Source: CAYRDK01 sp043819345
GTDB lineage: Bacteria; Omnitrophota; Gorgyraeia; Velamenicoccales; Velamenicoccaceae
Length of the DNA stretch: 64,000 bases
Assembly (NCBI GenBank): GCA_043819345.1
Contig: JBDREX010000008.1
Coordinates: 1-64,000, forward strand
Direction: 5' to 3'
How positions within the stretch are numbered: position 1 is the first letter of the stretch; each line of letters opens with the position of its first letter. The position numbers and the translations under genes are program-made. The notes below the pieces were generated by a model. That model worked only from the letters and a program-made list of their open reading frames with translations. It did not search any database and had not been told where the DNA came from. Of this stretch, positions 23,301 to 31,449 are shown in pieces.

Positions 23301-25942
23301 AAATACAAAAGAAGCAACAGGATCAGTCGGAATCTTCTCAGGAGGCTTTAAAAAAATATCAGGATCAGATAAAGCTATTGAAAGAATCCTTAGCAGTTGT
23401 TAAGAATGATTTAGGTAAGGCGCAGGAAGATGTCCGCCAGAAGCAGGGTCTGGTTGATGAGGAGCGCAAATCAAACAGTTTGATGCAGGAAAAGATTGAT
23501 CGTATGCAGAAAGAGATTGTGGATAAAGATGGCCGCTTGGACGATCTGGAGGCGTCCAAGGTTTCTTTTGAGCGTCAAATGGATGAATATCGGCAGGAAA
23601 TGAAAGTGCTTGAAAGTGCTTTTGCTGTTAAAAAAGAGGATTTTTATAAACAGGAATTAATGACAAAAGAACTTGGTGAGCAGTTTGCGCTTGCTAAGGA
23701 TAGACTTGAAAAGAGCCTGGCCGAGAAAGAGGGAGCCTTAAAAGATTCTCTTCTCAAATTACGCCAGGTGTCTGAAGAAGCTGCTTCTTTAAGGAAAGAT
23801 CTCTCCAAAAAAGAGGGCGAATCAAAAAGCTTGGTTTCTAAAAATGAGGCTGTACGTAAGGCTCAGGAGAAAAAATTAGTTCAATTCGAAGAGAACATGA
23901 AATCCCTGGAAAATGCTTTGGATTTAAATCGGAAGCAGTTGAAAGAGGCTCGGGATTTACTTGGCGATAAAGAAGCTGTTGCTCAGAAGTTAGAAGAACA
24001 AGTTGTTGTTCTTGGAGATAAATCTAAACAGTATCAGGATGATGTTATTTCAAGGCAGGAAGAGATAAAAACTCTGAAAACTGAGCTAAAAAATGCTCAG
24101 GAACAAGCTGCCAGATATGAAGATCAGTTTGAAACATTGGAAGGCCTGCTTTCTGATAAGAATTTTCAGCTTCAGACTGTTAAGACAAAGGTGGATGGAC
24201 AGGCTGCAACTTTTGGGCAGCAATTAAAATCCTATAAGGATAAAATTGCTTCTTTAGAGGCAGCTCTTTCTGCGAAAGCAGAAGATCTTCAAAATGTCAG
24301 CGGTATAGTTGAAGCCAAGAGTACGGCATTTGATGCTATTAATGAAGATCTTTCTTCTGCTAAGGCGCAGTTAGATCATTATCGGGCTCAGGTGACGGTT
24401 AAAGATGAGACTATTGATAAACTTGAAAACGATTTGCGAAATTCAGAGCTTTCATTAAAACAGTACACGCAAAAAATTTCTCATCTGGAAGATTTAATTG
24501 CAGCAAAAAATGAGGAATTACAAGGAAAGCAGGGGCTTGTTGAAGAGAAAAATAGTGATTTTTCTAATTTAGCAAATAAATTGATAGATAGAGAAAAAGA
24601 GATAGTTGAATTAAAGTGCGCCCTTGACAATAAAATACAGAAAGAGAATGAACTGATACTTTTAAAGCAGCAGTTAGAAGTGTTGAACAAGAATTCTGCT
24701 GCCGCAGAGGTGGATGTTAAAGCATATCAGGAACGTATCCGTGATTTAGAGAAATCTTTGCAAAAGAAGGGGTTGGATGTTGAAAAAACCAAAAATAGCC
24801 AGCAGGAAAATGAAAAACTTATTAAGGATCTGTATCTGAAGATAGATTCGCTGGAGAGCGAGTTAAAAACATATAAGACATCCGCTGCTGAAAAAGATGC
24901 CCAATTTAAGGTTCTCAAAGAAGAGATCAGGGATTTAGCAGACATGTCTGATCGGGAGCGTAAAAATTATGAAGATAAGATCGGTAGCCTTAAGACATCG
25001 TCAGTAGCTAAAGAAAAATTAGCGCAGCTGAGTAATGAAATCAAGACTTTGGCGAGTAGTTCGGGCCGGCAGCTTGAGATGTATAAAGAACAGCTGAGTG
25101 TTTTGGAAAGCTCTTTAGTCTCTAAAGATGAGCAGGTAAGAGAAAAGGAAGAGCGTCTTGGCCGCCAAATGGCTATGCTTTCGCAGAAAGAGGATGAGTT
25201 GAAAGAGTTAGCCAAAAAATTTGGCCAGATTCAGGCTTCTTTTGAACAGCTCAAAAAAGAATCGGCCACCAAGGATGGCCTGATTGACGGATATAAAGAA
25301 CGTATTAAAGATTTAGCGGCTGCGGCTGGAAGGCAATTGAAAGGGCATAAAGATCTATTGAACAGGCTCTCAGGCAAAAACGAAGAATTGGAAACCCTGG
25401 TTGAAGAAAAAGATGAAATGATGAAAGCTAGGGTGAGTGAGTTAAATTCAACGATGTCACAGCTTCGCCAGAGCCTTAAGTCTGAGATTAAAGATTATCA
25501 GGCTAAATTGGAGTTAGCGAAAAAGGGTATTGTTGTTGGGGTTTTGGCAGACCTGATGTTTGGTTCCGGGAGTGCGGATATCAGCCCGGAAGGCCGAATA
25601 GTTTTGAGTAAAATTTCAGATGTTCTTAAAAAAGTGCCTGGCAATAATCATATTGTTGTTGAGGGGCATACAGATAATGTTCCGATTCGCTATTCTCGAT
25701 GGCGTTCTAACTGGGAGCTTTCAGCAGAAAGGGCGTTGTCTGTTTTAGAATATTTGGTTCAGGAAAGCGGGCTTGATCCCGCAAGATTTTCAGCACAAGG
25801 GTATGGAGAATATAGGCCTGTCGCGGAAAATGATACGGATGCGGGAAAAAGACAGAATCGTCGTGTTGAGATTGTTATTCAACCGCAGTTAAGAAAGGTT
25901 GATGCTCAGGAGTTACCTGTTTTTTCAGGTTCTGAAAATTAA
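20333..25942 (+). CDS. Giant periplasmic coiled-coil protein with C-terminal OmpA-like peptidoglycan-binding domain
   Basis: The 1,869-residue product has four parts: a signal peptide (to about SEASA, residue 25); a single TPR-like pair of helices (YAKNLYDQGILEEAKHEFSKAL, ~38-75); about 1,600 residues of nearly unbroken coiled coil; and an OmpA C-terminal domain (~1,735-1,855) with VEGHTDNVPI, NWELSAERA and GKRQNRRVEI, which binds peptidoglycan. The coiled coil contains a loosely repeated module, [AS]-x-[RKQ]-Q-L-x-x-Y-K-x-x-L-x-x-L-E, near residues 202, 280, 762, 1294, 1577 and 1666. No second membrane anchor is seen. The start ATG has no strong Shine-Dalgarno. A cell-shape, envelope-spacing or surface-filament role is possible but unproven. 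Confidence 0.88.
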   Translation: MKIRKIILSLFLVVSSCLLLSEASAQKGAYVADFICEYAKNLYDQGILEEAKHEFSKALIIDPDNTMAKSYLEKMGLETGKYAVERPDLAVSALTVSKPAYSVSNAPYGAVVFSSQDVNKSDELVVLSAQLAGLKQQIYALQEAMAAKEGDMKSKEEEAGFLKEKFALAQGRLDQLREDALQRDQQLEKLKGQIGALESSSAKQLEMYKAKLETLEASVSVVSKQSQQEDVLLKQAVAQGFSDELIGLRAQLDKLQKEADGKDGALERMKDMLRALEMASAKQIKKYQDALEKLESSVTAKTGEVGVKQDSMEVLAQELVASENQLKDLQGQLALKNSQLEEAKEKIISGVELSEKLSHQHKEELDVLRSSLAGARKELFIKEASLGELEKKLALMQEERDALKKDIIFHNEKTRLSKDSFASQENAIKKQEKSFQELSVLSDRLRREVDALSRSVQEKEDYIKKLAGEYDLYKKRLDEEIHAYRNEIKALEASMGEKDKIIRQKEESIVDLNNKLRIAQDALEASRVQRQEAIRQKEDIEKKHDEEVAYIQEQLKNLREEVSAKDSAIKQLNEKMEGHVFSSDEELKGYKEEINNLQTSVNSKDEALKELRDKLTHVQQDFDGLRGQIQTKEERLSILQKEAQALKIEASRQSKEHEDEAKTLHASIAIKEQELIQKEGLVVQLNEKLTSARGELNELQKAASQRAVQVQQLKEEIVALKDILGRHFQTYNDQITSLQTSFSAQDDLKSAKEQMRDLAIASGRQLKGYHDKMKKLQSLLEVANSELTLSKQGIAEKEGEIANLKNALSAAHLSMSDLGAQVLEKDKMITHLEGRLKNFMGFSGHRFKLEQARVKELEAQLDQQKRTLEEELNLYKGRLSILESFKEEQDKILTQKQGAVEDLLVAKGQMEAMVHLKDEALEAEKINFSNQVKSYKEQLSVAEKSLALKDQLIQEKESVLKDLSDKLVLAMQNVKEKDAEMARQESQIEEIQKKQQDQSESSQEALKKYQDQIKLLKESLAVVKNDLGKAQEDVRQKQGLVDEERKSNSLMQEKIDRMQKEIVDKDGRLDDLEASKVSFERQMDEYRQEMKVLESAFAVKKEDFYKQELMTKELGEQFALAKDRLEKSLAEKEGALKDSLLKLRQVSEEAASLRKDLSKKEGESKSLVSKNEAVRKAQEKKLVQFEENMKSLENALDLNRKQLKEARDLLGDKEAVAQKLEEQVVVLGDKSKQYQDDVISRQEEIKTLKTELKNAQEQAARYEDQFETLEGLLSDKNFQLQTVKTKVDGQAATFGQQLKSYKDKIASLEAALSAKAEDLQNVSGIVEAKSTAFDAINEDLSSAKAQLDHYRAQVTVKDETIDKLENDLRNSELSLKQYTQKISHLEDLIAAKNEELQGKQGLVEEKNSDFSNLANKLIDREKEIVELKCALDNKIQKENELILLKQQLEVLNKNSAAAEVDVKAYQERIRDLEKSLQKKGLDVEKTKNSQQENEKLIKDLYLKIDSLESELKTYKTSAAEKDAQFKVLKEEIRDLADMSDRERKNYEDKIGSLKTSSVAKEKLAQLSNEIKTLASSSGRQLEMYKEQLSVLESSLVSKDEQVREKEERLGRQMAMLSQKEDELKELAKKFGQIQASFEQLKKESATKDGLIDGYKERIKDLAAAAGRQLKGHKDLLNRLSGKNEELETLVEEKDEMMKARVSELNSTMSQLRQSLKSEIKDYQAKLELAKKGIVVGVLADLMFGSGSADISPEGRIVLSKISDVLKKVPGNNHIVVEGHTDNVPIRYSRWRSNWELSAERALSVLEYLVQESGLDPARFSAQGYGEYRPVAENDTDAGKRQNRRVEIVIQPQLRKVDAQELPVFSGSEN

Positions 25943-25963
25943 GATTAAGTAATATATTTTTGC

Positions 25964-25995
25964 TAAAACCCCAGGCCTTTGTCTGGGGTTTTGTA
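25964..25995 (+). terminator. Rho-independent terminator after the coiled-coil gene
   Basis: AAAACCCCAG (25964-25973) pairs with CTGGGGTTTT (25982-25991), loop of 8 nt. Confidence 0.88.
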
Positions 25996-26110
25996 TTTAA
26001 TTAGCTGTGCTGATAAAAGTTGACAGGGTGCCGGGGACAGGGTACAGTAGGATAAAATCTATATTTTTGCTGAATAGTATTCTTTGAATCAGGATATAGG
26101 AGAATAAATT

Positions 26111-27064
26111 ATGTTTTATTTTAAATTAAGGATGTTTTTATTGCTGGCGGTTTTGTTTGGTATTCTCTATGCTGCGGCTACGATGATTGGCATGAGTCTG
26201 GGAATAACGAATTTTTACTTTTACCTGGGGCTTTCTTTTGTGTTTATTTTTATTCAATTTATGGTTGGCCCTAAGATGGTTGAGTGGTCCATGCGTGTTA
26301 AATATGTTGAAAAAACTCAATACCCGCAGTTGCATCAGATGATTGAAGATATGTCCAGAAGGGCTGGTATTCCCAAGCCGAGAGTTGGGATTGCACAAGT
26401 AGCTTTGCCAAACGCCTTTGCTTTTGGCAGAGGATCATCTGATGGCCGTGTTTGTGTGACAGAAGGAATTTTGCAACTTTTAAATGAAGGTGAACTCAGG
26501 GCTGTTTTAGGGCATGAGTTGAGCCATTTGAAAAACAGGGATGTTTTAACAATTACTCTCTTATCGGTTATTCCGATGATTATGTATCGAATTGCCTGGC
26601 ACTTTATCTTTTTTGGCGGAGGCCGCCGCAGAGATGGCGGCAATACTGTTTTAATAGGATTGGCTGCTTTTGTTTTTTATTTCTTGACTAATCTTTTAGT
26701 GCTTTATGCCTCACGTATTAGGGAGTATTTTGCTGACAGGGGGTCTGTGCAATTGGGAAATGACCCGGATCAGCTGGCCTCAGCGCTTTATAAGCTGGTT
26801 TATGGTGCGGCACGAGTAAAGAAAGATGCTTTAAGGGAAGTTGAGGGACTGAAAGCTTTTTTTGTTAACGATCCTTCCCGGGCTTTAAGAGAAGTAAATG
26901 AATTAAGCCAGCTTGATTTAGATAGAAGTGGGACTATTGATAGAGAAGAGTTGGAGGCTTTCAGGAGAAAGCGGGTTCAACTCAGCTTTGGTGACAAGCT
27001 TATGGAACTTTTGAGTACACATCCGAATATGCTTAAAAGAATCAAGCAACTTTCTAACTATTAG
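26111..27064 (+). CDS. htpX: HtpX-like M48 zinc metalloprotease with an embedded EF-hand
   Basis: The 317-residue protein has two N-terminal membrane helices, the zinc-binding HELSHLKNRD (HExxH with catalytic Glu), two more helices and the third zinc ligand in SRIREYFADRGSV. This is the HtpX pattern for a cytoplasmic-membrane quality-control protease. Unusually, residues 269-280 read DLDRSGTIDREE, a textbook 12-residue EF-hand calcium loop, placed between FFVNDPSRALREV and the C-terminal STHPNMLKRIKQL. HtpX of E. coli has no such loop. Calcium could therefore influence activity. The gene stands alone between a terminator and the convergent pilin operon. Confidence 0.92.
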   Translation: MFYFKLRMFLLLAVLFGILYAAATMIGMSLGITNFYFYLGLSFVFIFIQFMVGPKMVEWSMRVKYVEKTQYPQLHQMIEDMSRRAGIPKPRVGIAQVALPNAFAFGRGSSDGRVCVTEGILQLLNEGELRAVLGHELSHLKNRDVLTITLLSVIPMIMYRIAWHFIFFGGGRRRDGGNTVLIGLAAFVFYFLTNLLVLYASRIREYFADRGSVQLGNDPDQLASALYKLVYGAARVKKDALREVEGLKAFFVNDPSRALREVNELSQLDLDRSGTIDREELEAFRRKRVQLSFGDKLMELLSTHPNMLKRIKQLSNY

Positions 27065-27082
27065 GAAGAGTTTTTAGATTAT

Positions 27083-28711
27083 CTAGTCTTTCCACCAGGC
27101 GATGCGGCGGGCTTCAACGGCCATAGGTGTGAAAGGCGGAAGATTGGCCGCGTTATTGAAATTGCTGTTGTAAAGCCAATTGCGGTTTGGCGCGGTGTAT
27201 TGAGGATTTCCATACTGCCAGCCTCCAGTGGCAATGGCTGAGCCCCATAAGGATACAAAGGAGCCTTTAACTGTTAAGTTTCTTCCTGACCAGTTTTCAT
27301 GCATACGCGGATAATTCTCAAGCCCTCCGTTATATCCTCCGACAGTTGATGAGTCAACACCAGCAATGATGGCTGTATTGAATATTGTATTATTGGCGTT
27401 TCTTGAACTTACGCCTAGCGTGCTATTTGTGTCAGCCCAGTTATTGGACAAAAGATTTATGGCATCACAAATAACGCTTGCTGGCTTTTCATTGACGGTG
27501 TTGTAATCTCCCTGGATGTAAACAGGGTCGTTAGAAACAACTGTTAGCCCTGTAGCACTTCGGATTTCAGATCCATTGATTAATTTAATGCCAGGTTGAT
27601 CGCTTCCCACGTGGTCGTTACGGGTGGCATAAATAAGGCCGTTAGAGGGGAGATTGTTAGGGCATGCTCCTCCTGAACAAGTGCCGGTGTTTCCTGAAAG
27701 TTTATCTAAATCTACAACACTCATTTTTATATTTTTACCTTCGCGGTTATTGTAGAACGATGTTGAGTTTGTGATCGTTCCTGCCGGGTAATCAACACCT
27801 TCAGTTAGCGTAACACCATTTTTGATGATCGTATCGTTAGCAATGATAACATTAGCATTGTTGGCATAATAGCCGGTAGGTGTAATAGAGCCGACGGATG
27901 GAGTGGTCAGGCTTGTTACGCCATGAACGGCTGTTTGGACGGTGCCTTTCCAGCGATCTGTGGATTCTGTCGCCCAGTTGGTATCAGTTGAATCAAGGCC
28001 GGCCATATTTTGATATTGCGCTGCGCCGGATTTTGTGACACGAATTGAGACGTTGCCCGGAGGGACAGTACCAGGTTCGTCTTTCCTATCCTCAAAGATG
28101 TCACCCGCGCAATGCAGATAGAATGAGTCAATCCTTAATGTTGCGTTGCTCCCTAAAAAAATATCTTTGTTGGAATGGATTCTTCCACTAAGCACCATAT
28201 TTGCTCCGGGGAATATTTCAAGATCATCATTGTAAAAAACAGCATGTTGAAAAGTTGGTATAAGGCGCCGGGCGATTATTTGATGAACAGTGACAGAAAT
28301 ATTGGCGTTATGGGGATGTATCGCTGTTGAGGCAACTTCATAATTTCGTACAAATATATTAATAGAGCCATCATTGATTACTCGGTCGCTTGGTTCCATT
28401 TGGGTAATTGTCGTGTTGGCGGTGGCACCTGCTAAGGTTGTAAATGTTGTTACATGGTTGTAAACTGCTGTGTTTATTGGGATCACAAAATTTGCCATGT
28501 CTGTAGTAAATGCCTGTATTGCGTCTTCCGTCGCGCCTTCAGCCATATAGAAGGCTTGCTGTGTTAATCTGGCTCGTTCTTCAAGATTTTTTTCTGAAAT
28601 AGCTTTTGTTAATAATCCGGCTGAGAATATGATAAATGAAGAGATGACCATGTAAGACAAGATGAGGGCTTGCCCTTTTTTTTCATGTTTTTTAAAGATT
28701 TTGCGAAACAT
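27083..28711 (-). CDS. PilX-like minor pilin / pilus-assembly protein
   Basis: The 542-residue protein begins with a short basic stretch, then GQALILSYMVISSFIIFSAG, a pilin-like N-terminal helix, and AFYMAEGATEDAIQAF, the conserved PilX-type N-terminal segment. The rest is Gly/Asn/Thr-rich and strand-like, with INGSEIRSATGLTVVSNDPV resembling repeated beta-structure proteins. It follows two prepilin-like genes and would be part of a type IV pilus or type II secretion pseudopilus tip. AGAGGTG precedes the ATG. It is much larger than typical PilX (~200 residues), so the C-terminal part may be an adhesin-like addition. Confidence 0.8.
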   Translation of the reverse strand: MFRKIFKKHEKKGQALILSYMVISSFIIFSAGLLTKAISEKNLEERARLTQQAFYMAEGATEDAIQAFTTDMANFVIPINTAVYNHVTTFTTLAGATANTTITQMEPSDRVINDGSINIFVRNYEVASTAIHPHNANISVTVHQIIARRLIPTFQHAVFYNDDLEIFPGANMVLSGRIHSNKDIFLGSNATLRIDSFYLHCAGDIFEDRKDEPGTVPPGNVSIRVTKSGAAQYQNMAGLDSTDTNWATESTDRWKGTVQTAVHGVTSLTTPSVGSITPTGYYANNANVIIANDTIIKNGVTLTEGVDYPAGTITNSTSFYNNREGKNIKMSVVDLDKLSGNTGTCSGGACPNNLPSNGLIYATRNDHVGSDQPGIKLINGSEIRSATGLTVVSNDPVYIQGDYNTVNEKPASVICDAINLLSNNWADTNSTLGVSSRNANNTIFNTAIIAGVDSSTVGGYNGGLENYPRMHENWSGRNLTVKGSFVSLWGSAIATGGWQYGNPQYTAPNRNWLYNSNFNNAANLPPFTPMAVEARRIAWWKD

Positions 28712-28720
28712 GTAACACCT

Positions 28721-29311
28721 CTAATTCCTTAGTTTTACTGTGCCTGAAAAGGTCATAGCAATTGTTCTTTGACGCGGTGTTGTAGTTGTTAAGGTAAATA
28801 CTATTTTTACTTCATCAAGAAATAATGAGCTATCAATGCTATTGTCAATAAACTGGATGCTTGTTACGTCGCGTAAGATATCTTTTTGGTTGCCGCCGCC
28901 TTCGTTGCGCCTCAAAAGATTTTGGCCCGGTATGTACTGGTATTGAATGTGGTTACTTGTGTCCCATTCAATATCACCGTTTGCGTCGGTAATATAGCCA
29001 TCGCCGTCGTTATCCAGAGGGAGGTAAAATTGAATATTTTTATTGTTGGGAGTTGACGGGATGTTGATGTTTGGTGATGGGTTTTGTGTGGATGTGCGTG
29101 TTGCGTTTTTGAGCTCAGAAAGCATTTGTTCCATAGCCAGGTGCCCTTTGGCCGAAAGGTCAATCTGGCAACGCTTGTTTTCCCATAAATCATTGCCGGA
29201 AGAATAGATAGAATAGATTATGGCGATCGCGACAATAGAGATAAAAGTTGCGATCAAGGTTTCTATCAGAGTAAAACCTTTTTGATGCTGCTTGTACTTT
29301 TGATATGCCAT
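28721..29311 (-). CDS. Prepilin-type minor pilin (PilW/GspJ-like)
   Basis: The 196-residue protein carries a class III signal: KGFTLIETLIATFISIVAIA, where PilD-type peptidase would cut after the Gly and methylate the Phe; Glu+5 is present. The downstream part, with SLFLDEVKIVFTLTTTTPRQRTI, fits PilW/GspJ-like minor pilins. The Shine-Dalgarno is GAGGTAAC. The gene overlaps none but sits 9 bp before the PilX-like gene and 7 bp after the PilV-like gene, in one operon. Confidence 0.87.
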   Translation of the reverse strand: MAYQKYKQHQKGFTLIETLIATFISIVAIAIIYSIYSSGNDLWENKRCQIDLSAKGHLAMEQMLSELKNATRTSTQNPSPNINIPSTPNNKNIQFYLPLDNDGDGYITDANGDIEWDTSNHIQYQYIPGQNLLRRNEGGGNQKDILRDVTSIQFIDNSIDSSLFLDEVKIVFTLTTTTPRQRTIAMTFSGTVKLRN

Positions 29312-29318
29312 TTTTTTG

Positions 29319-29741
29319 TTACCTCGTTTTAAATGTTGATATCGATATATTTAAAGCACGCCCTTTGGTGTTTTGCCAGGAGAGACTGCTTACGATTTCT
29401 AAAGGGTCGCTATTGGGATCTGCATATGTGATGACTACCTGTTCATTAGTAAGAGAGAAATTTCCGGTGATATTAACATAGGGATTGCCAGCGGGCCCGT
29501 TAACGGTGCCGTTAGGAAAGCGTGTTGTTAAGTAATCAAAGGGAGTGGCTCTGATTCTTTCCATGACATTCTTTAGATGTGTGATCGCAGTTGCTTTATC
29601 CCTTGATGTATCAATGAGATCAACGATAACGGAAAGGGTGTTTAGAAGTGCTCCTAGAGCGAGTGAAAACACGAGCACAGCCACAAGTATTTCTACAAGA
29701 GTTGTGCCCTTTTTATTCTCTAGGGTTATTCTGCTTGTCAT
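29319..29741 (-). CDS. Prepilin-type minor pilin (PilV/GspI-like)
   Basis: The start is ATG 29741, supported by TAGGAGG 9 nt upstream; longer in-frame starts exist. The 140-residue product has the prepilin cleavage motif in KKGTTLVEILVAVLVFSLAL (with Glu+5), then a helix with DKATAITHLKNVMERIR, as in PilV/GspI proteins. It is the first gene of the three-gene minor-pilin operon. A TATAAT-like -10 lies at 29769-29764 on the minus strand, without a clear -35. Confidence 0.87.
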   Translation of the reverse strand: MTSRITLENKKGTTLVEILVAVLVFSLALGALLNTLSVIVDLIDTSRDKATAITHLKNVMERIRATPFDYLTTRFPNGTVNGPAGNPYVNITGNFSLTNEQVVITYADPNSDPLEIVSSLSWQNTKGRALNISISTFKTR

Positions 29742-30066
29742 GTATATTTGCCTCCTAAACATAATTATATCATATATTTGCAATTATTTTGCTAAAAAAT
29801 AGATTAAAAGGGTAGGATGCTTTTGTGCATAACTACTTTATATGGAATGTGTTATGCCATGGAAGCTAAGATGATTTTGTGCAGGTGCGTCCGGTTTACA
29901 AATAGGTAAGCTGACCTTGGTTTTACACAGGTTTTAGGAGGTGGCGCATTGTTTTCTGTTGGTACAGAATTGTCTGCTCACTTTATGGGTAGTGATATGA
30001 TATATGGTAATGCTGGTTTTTGAGAAGCGGCTATGGTAAAATTATAAAATTAAATTTGGGGTTTCT
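29742..30066. other. Intergenic region between divergent pilin operon and PIG-L gene
   Basis: This 325-bp region contains the minor-pilin promoter area (29742-29800) and a short possible ORF at 29949-30023. Apart from these I see no repeat, RNA gene or hairpin of note. Confidence 0.5.
29949..30023 (+). CDS. Possible 24-residue small ORF with strong Shine-Dalgarno
   Basis: TTG at 29949 follows AGGAGGTGGCGCA with ideal spacing and opens 24 codons (starting MFSVGTELSAHFMG) ending at TGA 30021-30023. A strong ribosome site in otherwise empty DNA is the only evidence. It could be a small protein, a remnant of a longer gene, or chance. Confidence 0.25.
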   Translation: MFSVGTELSAHFMGSDMIYGNAGF

Positions 30067-31449
30067 GTGCGGAAAAAGAGCTTTTATATGACAAATAGAA
30101 TAATACAATATATTTTCATTTCTTGTTTTTTTTGGGTGATTTTATTCGCTGTTTCTTCCTGTAGAGCGCAAGATCTTGATTATTTACCGGATTTTTCTTC
30201 GCAGGATAGAGTGATGGTGTTTGCCCCGCATCCTGACGATGAAGCCATTGGTGCCGGTGGTGTGTTGCAAAAGGCTGTTGAGGCTGGGGCAAAGGTTAAA
30301 GTTGTCTGTTTTACGAATGGTGATGCTAATCAGCTCGCTTTTATGGTTTATGAAAAACGCTTTACTTTCCGTAAAGGTGAATTTTTTCATATGGGACAGG
30401 TGAGAAAAGAGGAAACGATTGCTGCGATGCGGTCTTTAGGAATTGCTCCTAGCGATGTTATTTTCTTAGGGTACCCTGATTTTGGGACCATGGCCATTTT
30501 ATTGAGGTATTGGGATCCTAAAAAACCTTATCGGAGTATTCTGGCTAAGATGACAAAAGTGTCATATCCTGCTGCGTTATCACCCAACGCGCCATATGCG
30601 GGGCCCAGTATATTAAAAGACCTTAAAAAAGTTGTCAGTGATTTTAAGCCGACTAAGATTTTTGTTTCTCATCCGGCTGATACGAATGGGGATCATCGGG
30701 CTTTGTATGTTTTTTTACGTGTTGCTTTATGGGATTTGAATCTGAAGTTTGACGACCTTACTTTTTTACCTTATATTATTCATGTGCCAAAGTGGCCCAG
30801 GCCACGGGGATATCGTCCGGAAAGAAATCTTCTTCCGCCCAGCGGTTATCCGGGCATAAAATGGCTTAAAGTTGATTTGTCACCGGATGAAGTTGAGGCA
30901 AAAAAGAACGCCATATCATTTTATAGAAGTCAGATTGATTATATTCCCTGGTATTTGGTCAGTTTTGCCCGCAAGAATGAGATTTTTGGCGACTATGACT
31001 CTGTGCAATTAAAAGATGAAGAGGATGGAGATATTCATTGGCAAAATATTGATATTGTTGAGATGCCATCAGATTCTTATGACGCTATTTCGTCTCTAGC
31101 ATACGCCAGAAAGGGTTTTGACTTATGGGTCAAGATAACCTTAAAAAAAATATTCAGCAAGAAGACAGGAGTTGTTATTACACTCTTAGGCTATAAGAAA
31201 GATGAGGATTTTACGCGTATGCCAAAAACGCGCGTCGCGATCGGTTTTTTTGGTTTGAAAGTAAAGGATAAGGATAAAACAATTAGTAAAAAAGGTATTT
31301 ATTTTGCTCACGCGGGAAAGACAATTATTGTAAAAGTTCCCTTGGTGCGGCTTGGATTGCCGGAAAAGATTTTAAGTTGTGCTAAGGCATCCGGTTTTTC
31401 GTTTGGGGAAACGGCTTGGCGGGTTTTGGAGCTAGAAGATCATGAATGA
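30067..31449 (+). CDS. PIG-L/LmbE family deacetylase, exported
   Basis: The 460-residue protein begins at GTG 30067 (or ATG 30088), with a hydrophobic helix and SSC, a possible signal or lipoprotein anchor. The catalytic domain has the zinc-binding motif FAPHPDDEAIGAGG (His, Asp-Asp) and the third ligand in HPADTNGDHRALYVF. PIG-L enzymes remove acetyl groups from N-acetylglucosamine-type sugars, releasing acetate. The C-terminal ~130 residues form an extra domain without a recognised name. The stop overlaps the start of the GNAT gene by 8 bp, so the two probably act on a common pathway. Confidence 0.88.
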   Translation: MRKKSFYMTNRIIQYIFISCFFWVILFAVSSCRAQDLDYLPDFSSQDRVMVFAPHPDDEAIGAGGVLQKAVEAGAKVKVVCFTNGDANQLAFMVYEKRFTFRKGEFFHMGQVRKEETIAAMRSLGIAPSDVIFLGYPDFGTMAILLRYWDPKKPYRSILAKMTKVSYPAALSPNAPYAGPSILKDLKKVVSDFKPTKIFVSHPADTNGDHRALYVFLRVALWDLNLKFDDLTFLPYIIHVPKWPRPRGYRPERNLLPPSGYPGIKWLKVDLSPDEVEAKKNAISFYRSQIDYIPWYLVSFARKNEIFGDYDSVQLKDEEDGDIHWQNIDIVEMPSDSYDAISSLAYARKGFDLWVKITLKKIFSKKTGVVITLLGYKKDEDFTRMPKTRVAIGFFGLKVKDKDKTISKKGIYFAHAGKTIIVKVPLVRLGLPEKILSCAKASGFSFGETAWRVLELEDHE

